From the NCBI RefSeq assembly GCF_947495275.1, contig NZ_CANLYL010000005.1:1-64000 (forward strand): a stretch of DNA of 64,000 bases, in the 5' to 3' direction. A model generated the notes under the pieces. It was not told where the DNA came from and did not search any database. It saw nothing but the letters and a program-made list of their open reading frames with translations. Source of the DNA: an uncultured Roseobacter sp. (lineage in GTDB: Bacteria; Pseudomonadota; Alphaproteobacteria; Rhodobacterales; Rhodobacteraceae). Below, in pieces: positions 52,526 through 61,001 of the stretch (positions are counted from its first letter, which is position 1; every line of letters begins with the position of its first letter). The position numbers and the translations under genes were made by a program.

Positions 52526-53890
52526 CTAGACCGGTGAGTTTCCAGGGGTCAGAGCGGAGATTTCACGTATCTTTGCCCGTACTGCCCAGTCAGCGCCAAA
52601 GCCGTAACGTGCCCATCCCAGACTGTCCAGCCTGACAGCGCTTGCCTCGGTGGTGCGCCCGGTCAAATCCAGCGCTTCGGCCCGCAAGAGCTGAAGGGTT
52701 GCCAAAAGGGCCGCGTTTTGCGCAGTTCGGGCGGTTTCGATGTTGGGCTCGATGATCCGCAAGGCGCGCACGGCATTGCCATTGGCAATCTCATAGGCGG
52801 CCAGTTGCGTGGCGACATAGGCACGGTGTAGCTGGGTTTGCGTCGATTTGGCATAGAACCGGTCGGCAATGACGTATTGCTGACGGGCCGCCACTGGGTC
52901 GGACCCTTGCAGCAAGCGCGCCTTCGCGTAATGGGCAAAAGCCCGGCGGTTGTCGGTCCAGTTGCGTTCAGTGGCGATGCGTACGGCTGTCTCGGTTGCA
53001 GCACGCCGGGCGGTGCGTCCCGCGCCGGGGCCAAGTGCCGTCTGGATGGCTTCTTTCCATGTCTGTGGGGTTGGGTCCGCAGGTGTTCTTGCGCCGGACT
53101 GGCCGCGCGGATTGATCCTTGCGAAGATCGCCGGCAAGCGTCGGGCAACCGCTTCGCGGCTCATGCCGGATTGCAGTTCAGGTGCATAGGTCGCCCGCAG
53201 GATCAGCATGTCGAAACTGGTCAGAACGGTGTGCACATTGTCGTCGTTGAAAACCGAATTCGGCAGGCGGTAAAGATCGTTGAGCGGCCCCAGAGCTTGT
53301 GCGAGCTCCTCATGCAGGCAATCGCGAACCTCCTGAGGGCTGACATCATTGGGAACAAAGATCGCCAGTCTTTCGCGTGTCTTGAGCAGGGTCCAGTTGG
53401 TCTGGGCTTTGCGCCGCGCCGCGCGGTATTCGCGGATTGACGAGACATTTGGTGCGACAAAACAGGCGGCCTGTGGCAGAACCTTGCGGATTTCTGACCT
53501 GGAAACGGACTGCACCGTGATGTTCGCAGTAGCGGAGGTGGTAGTTGTGATCCGGATACCGGCTTCGTTGCGCAACCGGCCCAGCAAGTTGCGCAGATCG
53601 CCTGTCAGGGTGGGCGGCGGAGCGCCGGTTAGCCGCAGCGTGATCGGCCCCTCGAAACGTGTCAGCACCGGTAACTTGCGCCCGCTTTCCATCTGGAAAG
53701 ACAAATCCACAAAATCCTGCACCAGATTGGCGTTGGAAACGGCAGGGCGGCTGATCGCGGCCCGTCCGAAGGTCTTCATCGGTGGCAACGTGCTTTCGGC
53801 AATCACCGCGCGCGAGGGGGTTCCACCCTGCGTGACCGGGACGCAGGCGTTCAGCACCATGATGACAGGTAGGATCAGCCGCCGTCTCAT
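52526..53890 (-). CDS. DUF2927-type lipoprotein
   Basis: A 454-residue exported lipoprotein (signal MRRRLILPVIMVLNAC, lipidated Cys16). The N-terminal part of the mature protein fits DUF2927, with VDLSFQMESGRKLPVLTRFEGPITLRLTG near 65-95. A long C-terminal helical region has TPR-like repeats (HYAKARLLQGSDPVAARQQYVIADRFYAK). Function unknown; the family is found in roseobacters. It overlaps the GNAT gene by four bases, so both are coupled in the MoxR run. Confidence 0.75.
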   Translation of the reverse strand: MRRRLILPVIMVLNACVPVTQGGTPSRAVIAESTLPPMKTFGRAAISRPAVSNANLVQDFVDLSFQMESGRKLPVLTRFEGPITLRLTGAPPPTLTGDLRNLLGRLRNEAGIRITTTTSATANITVQSVSRSEIRKVLPQAACFVAPNVSSIREYRAARRKAQTNWTLLKTRERLAIFVPNDVSPQEVRDCLHEELAQALGPLNDLYRLPNSVFNDDNVHTVLTSFDMLILRATYAPELQSGMSREAVARRLPAIFARINPRGQSGARTPADPTPQTWKEAIQTALGPGAGRTARRAATETAVRIATERNWTDNRRAFAHYAKARLLQGSDPVAARQQYVIADRFYAKSTQTQLHRAYVATQLAAYEIANGNAVRALRIIEPNIETARTAQNAALLATLQLLRAEALDLTGRTTEASAVRLDSLGWARYGFGADWAVRAKIREISALTPGNSPV

Positions 53891-54342
53891 GCGCGTGCAT
53901 ACTTGATGAAGGGAGTTTTGACGCCAATCCGATCATAGAGCCTGCGCGCCTCGGCATTGAAATCCTGCGTCAGCCAATAGACAGTGGCGATCCCGGCGGC
54001 GTCGGACGCCTCATAGACCGCTTCAATCAGCGCGCGCCCGATGCCTTTCCCCCGAACATCCGGGTTTGCATAGAGATCCTGTAAATAGCAGGTGTTCGCC
54101 TCTGACCAGCCATGCCGGTGGAACAGATAATGGGTGAGCCCGACAAGCTCCCCATTAACTTCAGCGACCAACCCATTGAAATCCTGTGGATCATCGCCCA
54201 GCAACCTTTCGAAATAGAGGTCGAAGATTTCCCTCGGGCGCGACGTTTCGTAGAATGCGAGATATGCTGTCCAGAGGGCAACCCATTGCTCTTTGTCTGT
54301 CCTGCGCAGGGGGCGCACGACGACAGATGCCGTATTTGTCAT
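53887..54342 (-). CDS. GNAT-family N-acetyltransferase
   Basis: A 151-residue acetyltransferase. The acetyl-CoA binding motif reads YANPDVRGKGIGRALIEAVYEAS (about 92-113). The N-terminal part has LRRTDKEQWVALWTAYLAFYE. The substrate is not evident. Its stop overlaps the start of the DUF2927 gene, and it lies 116 bases downstream of the MoxR gene in the same direction. Confidence 0.85.
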   Translation of the reverse strand: MTNTASVVVRPLRRTDKEQWVALWTAYLAFYETSRPREIFDLYFERLLGDDPQDFNGLVAEVNGELVGLTHYLFHRHGWSEANTCYLQDLYANPDVRGKGIGRALIEAVYEASDAAGIATVYWLTQDFNAEARRLYDRIGVKTPFIKYARA

Positions 54343-54458
54343 TTATTAGCCTGCCTTCAGCCTCTGTCCGCAGTCTTGTCGCCGCAGATCGCTTTCAGTT
54401 TAGTCGCGAAAAACGCATCAAGGCAAGCTTTTGATATCTGTCGTGTTTTTCCTGTGAC

Positions 54459-55298
54459 TCAACGACCACTACGGGCCAGAAAAGCCAACCGTTCAAACAG
54501 ATGCACATCCTGCTCGTTCTTCAGCAGCGCCCCGTGCAGTTTCGGCAGGGAATTGGCGCCGGAAGACTTGAGGTCTTCGGCACTCATGTCCTCTGCCAGC
54601 AGCAGTTTCAGCCAATCAAGAACTTCTGACGTAGACGGCTTCTTCTTCAGACCAGCCTGATCCCTGATCTCATAAAACTGGGTAAGCGCGGTGGTGAGCA
54701 GGGCGTCCTTGATGCCCGGAAAATGAACCTCGACGATCTCACGCAGCGTCTCGATTTCGGGAAACCGGATGTAGTGGAAAAAACAGCGGCGCAGAAAGGC
54801 ATCGGGCAGTTCTTTTTCGTTGTTGGAAGTGATGATGACCACCGGGCGGTGGCGGGCACGTATGGTTTCGCCGGTCTCATAGACGAAGAACTCCATCTTA
54901 TCGAGTTCCTGCAGCAGGTCGTTGGGAAATTCGATGTCGGCCTTGTCGATCTCGTCGATCAGCAACACGACCTTTTGATCGGCCTCGAAGGCTTCCCAAA
55001 GCTTGCCTTTGCGGATGTAGTGCTTCACGTCGTGAACGCGCGCCTCCCCCAATTGGCTATCGCGCAACCGGCTCACGGCATCGTATTCATAAAGACCCTG
55101 CTGAGCGCGGGTTGTCGATTTGATGTTCCATTCAATCAGCGAAAGACCCAAGGAAGCAGAGACCTGCCGGGCCAGTTCGGTCTTGCCTGTGCCGGGTTCG
55201 CCTTTAACGAGCAGGGGCCTTTCCAGTGTGACGGCCGCGTTCACGGCAATGGTCAGGTCGTCTGTGGCGATGTATTCGGCCGTTCCCTGGAATTTCAT
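54459..55298 (-). CDS. MoxR-type AAA+ ATPase
   Basis: A 279-residue AAA+ chaperone-like ATPase. The Walker A motif is GEPGTGKTEL near 33-42, Walker B is VLLIDEIDKAD near 112, and the sensor 1 region is VVIITSNNEKELPDAFLRRC with the arginine finger. I start at MKFQGTAEYIA, which begins the conserved part, though a longer frame exists upstream. It is paired with the CoxE gene. A palindrome identical to one at 8412 lies 70 bases upstream. Confidence 0.9.
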   Translation of the reverse strand: MKFQGTAEYIATDDLTIAVNAAVTLERPLLVKGEPGTGKTELARQVSASLGLSLIEWNIKSTTRAQQGLYEYDAVSRLRDSQLGEARVHDVKHYIRKGKLWEAFEADQKVVLLIDEIDKADIEFPNDLLQELDKMEFFVYETGETIRARHRPVVIITSNNEKELPDAFLRRCFFHYIRFPEIETLREIVEVHFPGIKDALLTTALTQFYEIRDQAGLKKKPSTSEVLDWLKLLLAEDMSAEDLKSSGANSLPKLHGALLKNEQDVHLFERLAFLARSGR

Positions 55299-55367
55299 TC
55301 TTCTGTCAACCCTTTGCACGATGAATTCTTGTTTCGCTTTTAGCCAGAATTCTTCTGCATTGTGTAG

Positions 55368-55379
55368 TGACAATTGTCA
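55368..55379. promoter_or_regulatory. 12-bp palindrome TGACAATTGTCA between moxR and dksA
   Basis: Identical to the palindrome at 8412-8423. It lies in the divergent gap, 70 bases before the MoxR start and 88 bases before the dksA start, and could serve either gene. No binding protein is identified. Confidence 0.4.
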
Positions 55380-55466
55380 GGGCGTGGGATAGATCGTGCC
55401 GCATGGGGGCACTTGCCTGAGGACAAGTCGTGTATGAATGACGTAAGCCACGTTAAGGGGAAGCAA

Positions 55467-55889
55467 ATGAAACAGGAAGTGTTTCTGCCGGATGATTATC
55501 GCCCGGCTGAAGACGAACCGTTCATGAACGAACGACAGGTGGAATATTTTCGGCGCAAATTGCTGAACTGGCGATCAGAGCTGCTTGCAGGCAGCCGGGA
55601 CACAATCGAGGGATTGCAGGACGGGACACGCAACATACCGGACGTTGCGGACCGCGCCTCGGAGGAGACGGATCGCGCGCTTGAGCTGCGGACCCGGGAT
55701 CGTCAGCGCAAGCTGGTCAGCAAGATTGACGGGGCGCTGCGCCGTATCGACGAAGGTGAATTTGGCTATTGCTCGGTGACAGGCGAGCCGATCTCTCTGA
55801 AGCGGTTGGATGCTCGCCCGATCGCAACCATGAGCCTCGAAGCTCAGGAGCGCCATGAGCGCCGCGAGAAAGTGCACCGCGACGATTGA
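55467..55889 (+). CDS. dksA: RNA polymerase-binding factor DksA (single-cysteine type)
   Basis: Coiled-coil factor that works with ppGpp on RNA polymerase. The 140 residues show the coiled coil with the tip motif DVADRAS and TDRALELRTRDRQRKLVSKIDGALRRIDEG. The globular part FGYCSVTGEPISLKRLDARPIATMS keeps only one of the four zinc cysteines, so the classical zinc finger is lost. Single-cysteine DksA proteins are known in alphaproteobacteria and can act without zinc. The start MKQEVFLPDDY follows AAGGGGAAG. A terminator follows. Confidence 0.9.
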   Translation: MKQEVFLPDDYRPAEDEPFMNERQVEYFRRKLLNWRSELLAGSRDTIEGLQDGTRNIPDVADRASEETDRALELRTRDRQRKLVSKIDGALRRIDEGEFGYCSVTGEPISLKRLDARPIATMSLEAQERHERREKVHRDD

Positions 55890-55923
55890 TCAGGCTCCCA
55901 CCGAGCCGGAAAAAGTTTAGAAG

Positions 55924-55952
55924 CGTCGGAGCATTTTGCTTCGGCGTTTTTT
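55924..55952 (+). terminator. Terminator after dksA
   Basis: Stem CGTCGGAGC / GCTTCGGCG (two G-U pairs) with an ATTTT loop, followed by six T. It ends 14 bases before the monooxygenase gene, so that gene needs its own promoter or readthrough. Confidence 0.7.
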
Positions 55953-55965
55953 GTTTGAGGGTCCC

Positions 55966-57114
55966 ATGATCAAAAATGCGATTGTTGTCGGAGGTGGTAT
56001 CGGAGGGTTGGCCTGCGCGACGGCTATGGCCCGCAATGGCGTTGCGGTGACGCTCCTTGAGCAAGCCCCTGAGATCGCGGAAGTTGGCGCGGGCTTGCAG
56101 ATTAGCCCCAACGGGCTTGCGGTGTTGCGCGCCCTGGGGTTGGAGGATGCGCTGCTGCGCGCAGGGGCGGTAGAGGCGCAAGCCGTGGTGCTGGCTGATT
56201 ACAAACGTGGCTCGGAAGTGGCGCGGCTGGACCTTCGCCGCCTGAAAGACCAGCGATATCTCTTTGTGCACCGTGCTGATCTGATCAGCCTGCTGATACG
56301 TGCGGCGCGACAGGCGAATGTGACCCTCCAGCTTGGCACGCAGATTGAAGATGTCATCCCCGGCGATTTGCCGGAGGTGCGATGTATCGACGGGTCTTCG
56401 GCAAGGGCGGAGGTCGTGGTCTGCGCCGATGGCATCCATTCGGTGGCGCGCGCGCGGGTATCGCCCGGTGAGAAAGCGCAGTTCACCGGTCAGGTTGCTT
56501 GGCGCGCTCTGGTTCCCGCCACCGGCGCTGCGCCCGAAGCTAGGGTGACCATGGGGCCGGGACGGCATCTGGTGAGTTACCCCATCCGCGGTGGCGCCTT
56601 TACCAATATCGTTGCTGTTCAGGAAAGGGACACCTGGGCCGATGAGGGCTGGCATCACGAGGATGATCCGAAAAATCTGCGGGCAGCTTTTGCGGATTTT
56701 GGAGGGATCGCGGCGCAGGCGCTGGCAGATGTCCGGGATGTTCGGCTCTGGGGATTGTTCCGACATCCCGTCGCCGAGACATGGATGCGCGGGAATGTTG
56801 CCCTTTTGGGCGATGCGGCGCATCCTACTTTGCCGTTTCTGGCCCAGGGTGCCAACCTTGCGTTGGAAGATGCATGGGTTCTGGCGCGATGTCTAAAGGA
56901 GGGTACGGCCCAAACAGCCTATCAGAGCTTGCGAAAAGCGCGGGTCAGCCGCGTCATCGAAGCGGCCAGCGGAAATGCGTGGAAATATCACCTGAGCGAA
57001 GGTATCACGCGCCGTTTTGCGCATCTTGGATTACGGCTGGGCAGTCAGCTGGCTCCGGGCGCGATGATCCGGCAGTTCGACTGGATCTACGGACATGATG
57101 TGACCAAGGGATAA
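55966..57114 (+). CDS. FAD-dependent monooxygenase (salicylate hydroxylase type)
   Basis: A class A flavoprotein hydroxylase of 382 residues. The dinucleotide-binding motif is IVVGGGIGGLACATAMARNGV (about 6-25, in part). The DG motif VVVCADGIHSVAR (near 155) and the second flavin motif LLGDAAHPTLPFLAQGANLALEDA (near 283) are readable. This pattern is that of salicylate or 3-hydroxybenzoate hydroxylases, but no aromatic catabolic genes are adjacent. The substrate is open. The chosen start is MIKNAIVVGGG. Confidence 0.87.
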   Translation: MIKNAIVVGGGIGGLACATAMARNGVAVTLLEQAPEIAEVGAGLQISPNGLAVLRALGLEDALLRAGAVEAQAVVLADYKRGSEVARLDLRRLKDQRYLFVHRADLISLLIRAARQANVTLQLGTQIEDVIPGDLPEVRCIDGSSARAEVVVCADGIHSVARARVSPGEKAQFTGQVAWRALVPATGAAPEARVTMGPGRHLVSYPIRGGAFTNIVAVQERDTWADEGWHHEDDPKNLRAAFADFGGIAAQALADVRDVRLWGLFRHPVAETWMRGNVALLGDAAHPTLPFLAQGANLALEDAWVLARCLKEGTAQTAYQSLRKARVSRVIEAASGNAWKYHLSEGITRRFAHLGLRLGSQLAPGAMIRQFDWIYGHDVTKG

Positions 57115-57199
57115 TTCCTGTTGCCAAGCGGAGCGCGGGCTGTGCCCGCGCGCGCCATTATCGAGTTTTGGGCGTGCCCAAAACCGCGCCTTTCATGCG

Positions 57200-58255
57200 T
57201 CAGCCCTGTGTCGACCTTTGCAACATGCCAAAGAGGTCCCGCGGGTCATCAGGATCGGCCAGCAAATCGAGCGGATGGAAAAGCCGGGTTGTTTCGATCT
57301 GGTCGCGCACATAGCGCAAGGCGCTGAAATCCTCGATGGCGAAACCCACCGAATCGAAAAGCGTTATCTGTTTATCCGAAACGCGACCGGCGGCTTGACC
57401 GGTCAACACCTGCCAGATTTCGGTCACAGAGTGATCGTCATCCAGTTGCTGAATCTCGCCTTCAATGCGGGTTTGTTCGGGGTATTCGACGAAAATATCT
57501 GAGCGATGCAGAATCGCTGGCGCCAATTCGGTCTTGCCCGGGCAATCCCCACCGATTGCGTTGATGTGAACGCCGGCCCCGACCATGTTATCTGTCAGAA
57601 TGGTTGCATATTGCTTGTCGGCGGTGCAGGTCGTGATGATCTGAGCGCCCATCATCGCGTCTTCGGCGGTGGTGCAGGGTGTCACAGTCAAACCAAGACC
57701 AGACAGGTTCGCCGCGCATTTTTCGGTGGCCTGCGCATCAATGTCATAGAGCCGTATCTCCTGAACGCCACAAATGGCCTTCATCGCGAGGCTCTGAAAT
57801 TCCGACTGCGCGCCATTGCCGATCATCGCCATTGTGGTGGCACCTTTAGGGGCGAGCAGGCGGGCGACGAGGGCAGACGTGGCGGCGGTGCGCATCGCCG
57901 TCAGCATTGTCATTTCCGACAAAAGCACCGGATAGCCGCTGGCCACATCGGCAAGCAGGCCGAATGCGGTGACCGTCTGCAACCCCTCCGCCGTGTTCTT
58001 GGGATGCCCGTTGACGTATTTGAATCCGTAGACTTCGCCGTCGGAGGTCGGCATCAATTCGATCACACCCTCAGCGGAATGGCTGGCGACGCGCGGTGTC
58101 TTGTCGAACAGCTGCCAGCGCTTGAAGTCGGTTTCGATGTAGTTCGCTAGGCCGCGCAGCATTTCCTCTATGCCAATGTGATGAATCAACTGCATCATGT
58201 GATCCACGGAAACGAAGGGGACAAGTGCTTTGTCGGATGGGGTCAGTGTTGTCAT
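57200..58255 (-). CDS. ocd: Ornithine cyclodeaminase
   Basis: Converts L-ornithine to L-proline and ammonia using NAD. The 351 residues belong to the OCD/mu-crystallin family: FKYVNGHPKNTAEGLQTVTAFG (substrate Lys region), GYPVLLSEMTMLTAMRTAATSALVARLLAP (Arg), MAMIGNGAQSEFQ (Rossmann), and INAIGGDCPGKTEL (catalytic Asp). It begins one base after the stop of the arginase gene, so the two form an arginine to ornithine to proline unit. The likely regulator is the divergent Lrp-type gene. Confidence 0.93.
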   Translation of the reverse strand: MTTLTPSDKALVPFVSVDHMMQLIHHIGIEEMLRGLANYIETDFKRWQLFDKTPRVASHSAEGVIELMPTSDGEVYGFKYVNGHPKNTAEGLQTVTAFGLLADVASGYPVLLSEMTMLTAMRTAATSALVARLLAPKGATTMAMIGNGAQSEFQSLAMKAICGVQEIRLYDIDAQATEKCAANLSGLGLTVTPCTTAEDAMMGAQIITTCTADKQYATILTDNMVGAGVHINAIGGDCPGKTELAPAILHRSDIFVEYPEQTRIEGEIQQLDDDHSVTEIWQVLTGQAAGRVSDKQITLFDSVGFAIEDFSALRYVRDQIETTRLFHPLDLLADPDDPRDLFGMLQRSTQG

Positions 58256-58256
58256 G

Positions 58257-59177
58257 TCAGTACGCTCGCGTTGGTCGGTCAAAGACACGGCGGCCAAGTG
58301 CAGATGCCGCAAGATCGACCATAACCTGCGCAGTTCGGCCGCGTTCGTCCAGAAAGGGATTGAGTTCTACAAGATCAAGTGAGGTCATCAATCCGCTATC
58401 GTGCAGCATTTCCATGACCAGATGCCCTTCGCGAATGGTCGCGCCGCCGGGGACAGTTGTGCCAACGGCGGGAGCGACCGCGGGGTCGAGAAAATCCACG
58501 TCCAAAGAGACATGCAACATGCCGTTCACCGCTGCGACACGCTCAAGGAAGGCCGAGAGCGGTTTGCCGATGCCACTTTCGTCGATTTCGCGCATGTCGA
58601 CGTGCTGTATCGACGTTTGCTGAAGGGCGGCGCGTTCGGCGGAATCGACTGATCGCAGGCCGATGATCGCAATGTTGTCCTGTGGCAGCGGGTTTGCAAT
58701 TTCGGGAAACCCGTCGAAATCGGACCGGCCTGTCACAAAGCCAAGCGGTGTGCCATGCAGATTGCCGCTGTCCGTGGTTGCGGGCGTATGAAAATCGCTA
58801 TGGGCATCGAGCCAGAGTACAAAGAGTGGGCGGTTGATGTCATCGGCATGACGCATGGCCCCCAAAACCGTTCCGAGAGACAGCGAGTGATCGCCCCCCA
58901 GAAAGATCGGCAGCCCATCCTTCAAGCTCGCCTGTGCGGCGTCGGCGAGCGCTTTGGTCCATCCGATGGTTTCTTCGAGCGCGTGAATTTTGGCATGTCG
59001 TTGAGGTGTGAACGGGGTAGGTGCGACGTTGCCGCGATCTTCAACCTGATGCCCAAGATCTGCCAAGGCCTCTGCCAGACCCGCCGTGCGGTAGGCGTCC
59101 GGACCCATTAAACAGCCACGCCGACGTTTGCCGCTGTCGACGGGGGCACCAACAAGTATACAGGTGTGATGGGTCAT
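58257..59177 (-). CDS. rocF: Arginase
   Basis: Manganese enzyme that splits arginine to ornithine and urea. The 306 residues carry all binuclear metal motifs: GGDHSLSLGT (His near 103), LWLDAHSDFHTP (Asp, His, Asp near 130-136) and SLDVDFLDPAVAP (two Asp near 233-238). The start at MTHHTCILVG follows GGAGAG by seven bases. It is the first gene of the arginase-OCD operon, transcribed away from the Lrp gene across the 14-bp inverted repeat. A urease gene is not in the window. Confidence 0.95.
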   Translation of the reverse strand: MTHHTCILVGAPVDSGKRRRGCLMGPDAYRTAGLAEALADLGHQVEDRGNVAPTPFTPQRHAKIHALEETIGWTKALADAAQASLKDGLPIFLGGDHSLSLGTVLGAMRHADDINRPLFVLWLDAHSDFHTPATTDSGNLHGTPLGFVTGRSDFDGFPEIANPLPQDNIAIIGLRSVDSAERAALQQTSIQHVDMREIDESGIGKPLSAFLERVAAVNGMLHVSLDVDFLDPAVAPAVGTTVPGGATIREGHLVMEMLHDSGLMTSLDLVELNPFLDERGRTAQVMVDLAASALGRRVFDRPTRAY

Positions 59178-59236
59178 CGGTCTCTCCAGAATATCAGATT
59201 TGGGTAAAAGATATCGACCGTTCCGGGATATCGACA

Positions 59237-59284
59237 AGCGTCCATATTGAGCGTAATGTTGATACATTTATCAATATGGACGCT
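59237..59284. promoter_or_regulatory. Probable Lrp-type operator between arginase and lrp
   Basis: Perfect 14-bp inverted repeat AGCGTCCATATTGA (59237-59250) and TCAATATGGACGCT (59271-59284), spacer 20 bases. Nested inside is TTGATA - CATT - TATCAA (59259-59274). A third partial copy, ATATGGACG, overlaps the start of the regulator gene at 59289. The site lies 60 bases upstream of arginase and ends five bases before the regulator ATG, so binding would control both. Confidence 0.75.
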
Positions 59285-59288
59285 AAAT

Positions 59289-59714
59289 ATGGACGAAATG
59301 GACAAAAAGCTGGTGGGCGCGCTCAGACATAATGCCCGGGCATCACTGTCAGAGCTCGCTGCAGTCCTTGGGCTGACCCGTGCGACCGTGCGAACCCGGA
59401 TGGCCAGGTTGCAGGAACGGGGTGATATCCTGGGCTTCTCCGTCGTGATGAAAGAAGATGGACAGACCGATGCCGTCCGCGGATTGATGATGATTGCGAT
59501 CGAGGGGCGCGGGACTGACCGGATCATTCGGCACCTTGGCGGTTTGCCGGAAATACGGAAGGTCTATTCCACAAATGGACGCTGGGACGTGATCGTTGAG
59601 ATCGGTGCGGAGACCCTTGAAAAATTCGACAACGTGTTGACTTACATCCGACGGCTCGAAGGGGTGACGGCGAGCGAGACGAGCCTGCTGCTCAGCACCC
59701 GAAAATCTTCTTAG
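59289..59714 (+). CDS. Lrp/AsnC-family transcriptional regulator
   Basis: A 141-residue regulator, probably sensing arginine or ornithine. The helix-turn-helix is readable in MDKKLVGALRHNARASLSELAAVLGLTRATVRTRMARLQERGDILG (about 4-50), and the RAM domain fills the C-terminal half. I take ATG 59289 because Lrp proteins begin MDE-x-D-x-K-L at this point; a later in-frame ATG at 59298 also exists. It is divergent from the arginase operon and tail-overlaps dsbB on the opposite strand. Confidence 0.9.
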   Translation: MDEMDKKLVGALRHNARASLSELAAVLGLTRATVRTRMARLQERGDILGFSVVMKEDGQTDAVRGLMMIAIEGRGTDRIIRHLGGLPEIRKVYSTNGRWDVIVEIGAETLEKFDNVLTYIRRLEGVTASETSLLLSTRKSS

Positions 59715-60174
59715 GCGCGGCGCGGCGCAGCGCCATCAGCCAGAGGATCACGAGCGCAAAGGAGATCAGCGCATTCCATCCGGCCATGCTGATCCCCAGT
59801 ATCTCCCAGGCGATCTCATCGCAGCGCACAAGCGGCGCGGTGAGAATCTGATCCAGCAGTTCGTCGGCTGTTTTGCCGCCAATTGGCCCGGAACTGCAGG
59901 TCGTCGGGCCCTGCCACCATCCTTGTTCCACGCCGACGTGAAAGACACCAACGGCACCGGTGGCAAAGACCGATAGAGCCCCGAGCAGGATCAGAAGGCG
60001 GCTCTGCAATTTCAGCGCCACCAGCCCGATCAGCAGCGCGATCACATGCGGATACCGCTGCCAGATGCACATCTTGCAGGGCGCCATGCCGCCGATGTGC
60101 TGAAACGCAAAAGCGCCCAGAAGAAGGGCTGCGGAACCGGCGGTCGCCAGCATGACGAGGTGCAGTCGGGTCAT
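59692..60174 (-). CDS. dsbB: Disulfide bond formation protein B
   Basis: Inner-membrane quinone oxidoreductase that reoxidises DsbA. The 160 residues have four membrane helices, the first cysteine pair CKMC (33-36), and a second pair in the periplasmic loop (PTTCSSG near 95, LVRCDE near 118). It overlaps the Lrp gene by 23 bases at the tails and the YqaA-like gene by four bases at its start. The DsbA-like protein encoded at 17863-18615 may be one of its clients. Confidence 0.93.
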   Translation of the reverse strand: MTRLHLVMLATAGSAALLLGAFAFQHIGGMAPCKMCIWQRYPHVIALLIGLVALKLQSRLLILLGALSVFATGAVGVFHVGVEQGWWQGPTTCSSGPIGGKTADELLDQILTAPLVRCDEIAWEILGISMAGWNALISFALVILWLMALRRAAPKKIFGC

Positions 60175-60749
60175 AGGAACTTCAGGAGCGAGACGCCCCC
60201 AACCAGCAAGACAACAAAGAGGGTGAACATCAGGCCAAGGCGCTTTTCGATGAATTCACGGATCGGTGCGCCGAATTTCCACAACAGGAAAGCGACAATG
60301 AAAAACCGCAAACCACGCGCCAGAATCGAGGTGGCGACGAAGGTGGTCAGGTTCATGCCTGTAGCCCCGGACATGATGGTGATGACCTTGTAGGGGAACG
60401 GGGTCATGCCCGCGATCAGAACAGCCCAGAAGCCTTTGTCATTGAACCGCTCGTCAAAAATTACCTTTGCTTCGGTCTTGCCAAGAGAGGCCAGAATCGG
60501 GTCGCCGATGGTGTCCATCGCAAAAGCACCAATGGCATATCCCAGCAAACCGCCCAGCACCGAGGCAACAAGTGCCACAGCGGCGATGCGCCACGCGCGG
60601 GAGGGGCGCGCAATGATCATCGGGATCATCAGAACGTCGGGCGGGATGGGGAAAACCGAGCTTTCGATGAAACTGACAAAAGCCAGCACCCACAGCGCCT
60701 GCGGGTGATCAGCCTTGCTGAGCGTCCAATCGTAGATCTTGCGAAGCAT
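60171..60749 (-). CDS. YqaA-like membrane protein (DedA/VTT superfamily)
   Basis: A 192-residue inner-membrane protein of the SNARE-associated/VTT group. The N-terminal FIESSVFPIPPDVLMIPMII and the central GYAIGAFAMDTIG plus FWAVLIAGMTPFPYKVITIMSG are characteristic. The family is linked to lipid scrambling in other organisms; here the role is unknown. The start MLRKIYDWTL is preferred over one 13 codons upstream. It is coupled to dsbB by an ATGA overlap. Confidence 0.87.
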   Translation of the reverse strand: MLRKIYDWTLSKADHPQALWVLAFVSFIESSVFPIPPDVLMIPMIIARPSRAWRIAAVALVASVLGGLLGYAIGAFAMDTIGDPILASLGKTEAKVIFDERFNDKGFWAVLIAGMTPFPYKVITIMSGATGMNLTTFVATSILARGLRFFIVAFLLWKFGAPIREFIEKRLGLMFTLFVVLLVGGVSLLKFL

Positions 60750-60878
60750 CTGCTGTCGCTCCTGCGCTATTTCGGCTGTGGAAAACATGGCAAAGACGCA
60801 GGGTCAAGGCGGCGGATGATGATTTGGTGCAAAATCCTCTTGCCGGACGGGCAGTGACGCGGTAGATCGCTCTCGTTG

Positions 60879-60962
60879 CCCAAGTGGCGGAATGGTAGAC
60901 GCAGGGGATTCAAAATCCCCCGCCGCGAGGCGTGCCGGTTCGAGTCCGGCCTTGGGTACCAC
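60879..60962 (+). tRNA. tRNA-Leu (CAA)
   Basis: An 84-base type II tRNA with acceptor GCCCAAG/CTTGGGT, anticodon loop TTCAAAA giving anticodon CAA for UUG codons, a long variable arm, T-arm GGTTCGAGTCC, and encoded CCA. Confidence 0.96.
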
Positions 60963-61001
60963 ACTGTTCTGAACAGTTCTCCGCATGTGGATCGTCCGGC
61001 G

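Noticed and set aside
59259-59274. TTGATACATTTATCAA as an FNR box
   Set aside because: The half sites match, but the spacing is six bases instead of four; the larger 14-bp Lrp-type repeat explains it better.
60767-60964. Minus-strand frame PRPDSNRHASRRGILNPLRLPF over tRNA-Leu
   Set aside because: Antisense of the tRNA-Leu gene, a frequent misannotation.
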